64,000 nucleotides of DNA, from positions 248,001 to 312,000 of the forward strand of contig CAVRHV010000006.1 of the NCBI GenBank assembly GCA_963721075.1, written 5' to 3'. Shown one piece after another: positions 61,380-64,000 of this stretch. The notes below the pieces were generated by a model. The model was not told the DNA's origin, did no database searches, and saw only the letters and a program-made list of their open reading frames with translations. Each line of letters starts with the position of its first letter. Within the stretch, counting starts at the first letter, position 1. A program made the translations under genes and the position numbers. The DNA comes from DATFVA01 sp963721075. Lineage in GTDB: Bacteria; Bacteroidota; Ignavibacteria; Ignavibacteriales; Ignavibacteriaceae.

Positions 61380-63341
61380 TTATTTTACTAACAACATTTT
61401 TTTAGAGATCTGAACATTACCTGTTTCGAGTTTATACAGGTAGATACCGCTTGCAAGTTTGCTTGCATCAAAGTTAACCGAATGTGTACCAGCTGTGAAA
61501 CTCTGGTTATTGACAAGTGTACTAACCAGCTGTCCCAGAATATTATATACCCGTAAAGTCACGTTAGCTCTTTCGGGCATATCGAACTTAATTGTTGTAC
61601 TTGGGTTGAATGGGTTCGGATAGTTCTGATACAGATTATATTTAGATGGTAACTGTTCTGCCTGACTGCCCGGATCAACTGCCGTTACAGGAGATGTAAA
61701 ATTCAGAACAGCCCAATAGTCGGAGTTTGCAAGATTATAGTATCCCGGATCGCCGTTTCCATAAGGATCACCAAAAGGATCATCAGGAATATTTGGCTGC
61801 CATGTCCAGTATGCATATGCATCGCCGTACTGTGCATCGGTATAGCTTGAACCGAAGCTGCCGCCCATATTATAAGCAATACAGGTTTGGTTTGTAATGT
61901 TTGGATTATAGATCTTCATCTCCATATCCCAGACACCCGTATTTGTATCAATTACTGCAGCCCATTGCGCGTAATCTGAAGCATAAAAGACTCTGGTCGA
62001 ATCACCCATATCGAAACACTTCCTGTATTCGTCCGGAACGTAGGTCGTATCGCCTCCGTTAAGCGTCATATCAGGACCTAATACCCAGTAATGGTACGGA
62101 CCGTCAGGTGCTGCATAACTGTTTCCATCGTACCAGCCCTTCATGTTCACACCCAGACGATTTGAAAGACTGATGAATAATTGATCACCTGTCCATTTAC
62201 CGTTCCAGTAGAGATTTGTGGAATCGTTATGGAATTCATCCCAGTGCATAAATACATAGAGATAATTATCAGACCACAGCAGTTTTGCACTTAATTCGTC
62301 GAGATCAGGCTCGGTTAAACCGTCACGGTAATAATAATTAGCAAATATTTCATAGCCGGAATTAGTTATCATACCTACATCAGCAGCATTGTTCCAGTCT
62401 GCTTCATTCATTTCACCGTCAATCTGAATATTTGCTCTTTGAACACCGGGCACATCAACTGTGTGCCGCATAATGTCATCATTGCCCGGCATAAATTTCA
62501 AAACCGCCCAGTATTCTGAATTAGCGAGATTGTAGAATCCCGGATCTCCGTTTCCATATGGATCACCAAAAGGATCATCCGGAATATTCGGCTGCCAGGT
62601 AAAGTATCCGTACGCATCGCCGTATTGTGCATCTGTATAGCTTGAACCAACACTTCCGCCGATATTGAATCCTAAACAGGATTGTGCGTTTACATTAGGA
62701 TTGTATATGGCCATTTCCATATCCCACACCCCAGTATTTGTATCGATAACAGCAGCCCATCTTGCATAATCTGAAGCATGGAATACTTTCTGCGAATCAC
62801 CCTGACAGGTAGCGCCGCGAAATTCTTCAGGAATGTAGGTGGTGTCGCCGCCATTTAAAGTCATATCAGGACCAAGTATCCAGTAATGATACGGCCCATC
62901 AGGAGCAGCATATGAATTACCATCATACCAGCCCATCAGATTTTGGGCAATACGATCAGAGATGCTTAAAAATAACTGATCTCCTGTCCATTTCCCGTTC
63001 CAGTACAGATTGGTAGAATCATTGTGGAATTCATCCCAGTGCATAAATACATATAATGTATCTTTAGACCAGAGCATCCTTGCGTACAGCGCATCAAAAT
63101 CCGGCTCGAGCAGACCATCGCGATAATAGTAAAGAGCGAAAATCTCGTATCCGCTGTTAGTTATAAGATCGGCATGAGCTGCATCTGCCCATTCAGGCTC
63201 ATTCATCATACCGTCAATTGTTATTGCTCCGGAGTCAACTTTTGGAACCTCAACTTCCTTTCTTACGTATTCCTGAGCAAAGACAGAAACAGTACCGAAT
63301 ATGAGCAGAAGCCAGAAAGATAGTAACTTAAACTTACTCAT
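61380..63341 (-). CDS. Type IX-secreted protein with duplicated CBM9/DOMON-like domain
   Basis: 653 residues. Signal peptide ends at SVFAQ, and a strong GGGAGG ribosome site precedes the start. Two near-identical ~250-residue units (about 33-285 and 305-555) each contain MNEPEW/MNEADW, HWDEFHNDSTNLYWNGKW, GWYDGNSYAAPDGPYHYW and NIPDDPFGDPYGNGDPG. The opening (I-T-I-D-G-x-x-N-E-x-x-W) is typical of CBM9/DOMON-type sugar- or haem-binding folds. The last ~80 residues are a T9SS domain with NYPNPFNPSTTI and ending KKMLLVK. It may bind carbohydrate on the cell surface; no catalytic site is apparent. Confidence 0.85.
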   Translation of the reverse strand: MSKFKLLSFWLLLIFGTVSVFAQEYVRKEVEVPKVDSGAITIDGMMNEPEWADAAHADLITNSGYEIFALYYYRDGLLEPDFDALYARMLWSKDTLYVFMHWDEFHNDSTNLYWNGKWTGDQLFLSISDRIAQNLMGWYDGNSYAAPDGPYHYWILGPDMTLNGGDTTYIPEEFRGATCQGDSQKVFHASDYARWAAVIDTNTGVWDMEMAIYNPNVNAQSCLGFNIGGSVGSSYTDAQYGDAYGYFTWQPNIPDDPFGDPYGNGDPGFYNLANSEYWAVLKFMPGNDDIMRHTVDVPGVQRANIQIDGEMNEADWNNAADVGMITNSGYEIFANYYYRDGLTEPDLDELSAKLLWSDNYLYVFMHWDEFHNDSTNLYWNGKWTGDQLFISLSNRLGVNMKGWYDGNSYAAPDGPYHYWVLGPDMTLNGGDTTYVPDEYRKCFDMGDSTRVFYASDYAQWAAVIDTNTGVWDMEMKIYNPNITNQTCIAYNMGGSFGSSYTDAQYGDAYAYWTWQPNIPDDPFGDPYGNGDPGYYNLANSDYWAVLNFTSPVTAVDPGSQAEQLPSKYNLYQNYPNPFNPSTTIKFDMPERANVTLRVYNILGQLVSTLVNNQSFTAGTHSVNFDASKLASGIYLYKLETGNVQISKKMLLVK

Positions 63342-63410
63342 TTTAACCTCCCGGTTTGTGATTGTGAAATAATGTATTACGAGTCCCAGAACTTTTATTT
63401 TCTGAAATTA

Positions 63411-64000
63411 TTAGAGCGAATATCTTATTGTTAAAACAGGTATAACCAGACTGCCGTTATATTTTCCGTTAAACCCTTTTGCTGTATTATTTATTTCTTT
63501 TTCCGGCCCGAAAGCGTATGCTACCGAAAGATCAGCGGACAGGTTTTCATCAGCATACCCAACTCCAAGAGAAACTCTGTGCTGATTTACTGCAGGGAAT
63601 AAATATGAATATGTTGATTCGGAATTAGGACTTTGACTGAACCGGTAGCCGAATCTTAGATCAAGATCTGTGAGTTTAAGGTCCAAACCTACACCGGCAT
63701 CAATGGTATTTTGAAAGTCCAGCAAAAATTTATCTGCTCTGATCCCCGATAAGGAATCATTCACGGGTAAATTGTTTTGCCATACAGAATTGTTAAAATC
63801 ATAATTCATTGCTTCCTGTGTATTCGACCACATACTATACTGTAAGTCAATATTCATTGTTAAATTTTCGCTCAGACTATAGACCAATCCGCCTCCGAAT
63901 ACCCAGGGGATTTCAAATTTAGAGGAGAGATCTGTTTCGGAAGCTGCTGAATCCAGATCAGCAAAATACCTGCTCTGTGCAGTACCGGACAGATCAGCAG
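63411..64000 (-). CDS. OmpP1/FadL-like outer-membrane protein (5' end beyond the window)
   Basis: The frame stays open to the right edge; about 196 C-terminal residues are visible. Beta-barrel strands alternate and end with VIPVLTIRYSL. FGYRFSQSPNSESTYSYLFPAVNQHRVSLGVGY follows the FadL/OmpP1 pattern of a late barrel loop, as does SLGVGYADENLSADLSVAYAFG. FadL-type channels admit hydrophobic compounds. It lies 69 bases upstream of the CBM9-like gene and may be co-transcribed with it. Confidence 0.78.
   Translation of the reverse strand, partial: ADLSGTAQSRYFADLDSAASETDLSSKFEIPWVFGGGLVYSLSENLTMNIDLQYSMWSNTQEAMNYDFNNSVWQNNLPVNDSLSGIRADKFLLDFQNTIDAGVGLDLKLTDLDLRFGYRFSQSPNSESTYSYLFPAVNQHRVSLGVGYADENLSADLSVAYAFGPEKEINNTAKGFNGKYNGSLVIPVLTIRYSL

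Overview
The window is about 64 kb of one bacterial chromosome. It most likely comes from the Ignavibacteriota or a close relative such as Calditrichota, Kapabacteria or KSB1. The clues are secreted proteins with C-terminal type IX sorting domains carrying the NYPNPFNP motif, a PorV/PorQ-family protein, a TonB-dependent receptor with a carboxypeptidase-like N-terminal domain, and dissimilatory sulfite reductase (dsrA) at the left edge. Phylum is inferred from protein style only. No rRNA, tRNA or CRISPR array was seen. Nearly everything is on the minus strand; only the two-gene unit at 2857-3573 is on plus.

Region 1 (1-13572) is sulfur and redox energy metabolism: a truncated dsrA, a zinc-ribbon transposase-like gene, a DUF134 regulator with a NifX-like protein, and a long minus-strand operon. 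In transcription order the operon reads: DsrK/HmcF-like, DsrM/HmcE-like, four-cluster ferredoxin, NrfD-type membrane protein running into a multihaem tail (broken by a frameshift), receiver protein, PAS histidine kinase, second receiver, DsrM-like, DsrK-like, third receiver. Two quinone/thiol-type electron-transfer modules therefore flank a signalling cassette.

Region 2 (13573-14381) is non-coding and holds a triplicated 22-bp repeat.

Region 3 (14382-61321) is a co-directional carbohydrate-use locus. It contains four tandem GH10 xylanase-like genes, GH13, GH42, GH39-like, GH106-like and a further TIM-barrel glycosidase, ribokinase and RbsD, xylulokinase, three aldo-keto reductases, Gfo/Idh and TIM-barrel isomerases, an MFS carrier, an ABC sugar-binding protein and ATPase without permeases, and an outer-membrane triad (TonB receptor, secreted T9SS-type protein, PorV/PorQ) with no SusD. 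Embedded in it is a corrinoid methyl-transfer set: MtaB-like methanol methyltransferase with all three zinc ligands, corrinoid protein, homocysteine methyltransferase, stand-alone MetH activation domain, flavodoxin, and a URO-D-type methyltransferase. The set looks like methionine synthase split into separate proteins, with the folate module replaced by MtaB. Its presence among xylan enzymes suggests capture of methyl groups released from plant glycans.

Region 4 (61380-64000) has a T9SS-secreted protein with a duplicated CBM9/DOMON-like domain and the end of a FadL-like outer-membrane protein. Together the genes suggest a facultative or anaerobic polysaccharide degrader that imports oligosaccharides, feeds pentoses and hexoses into central metabolism, salvages methyl groups, and can pass electrons through Dsr-type respiratory modules.
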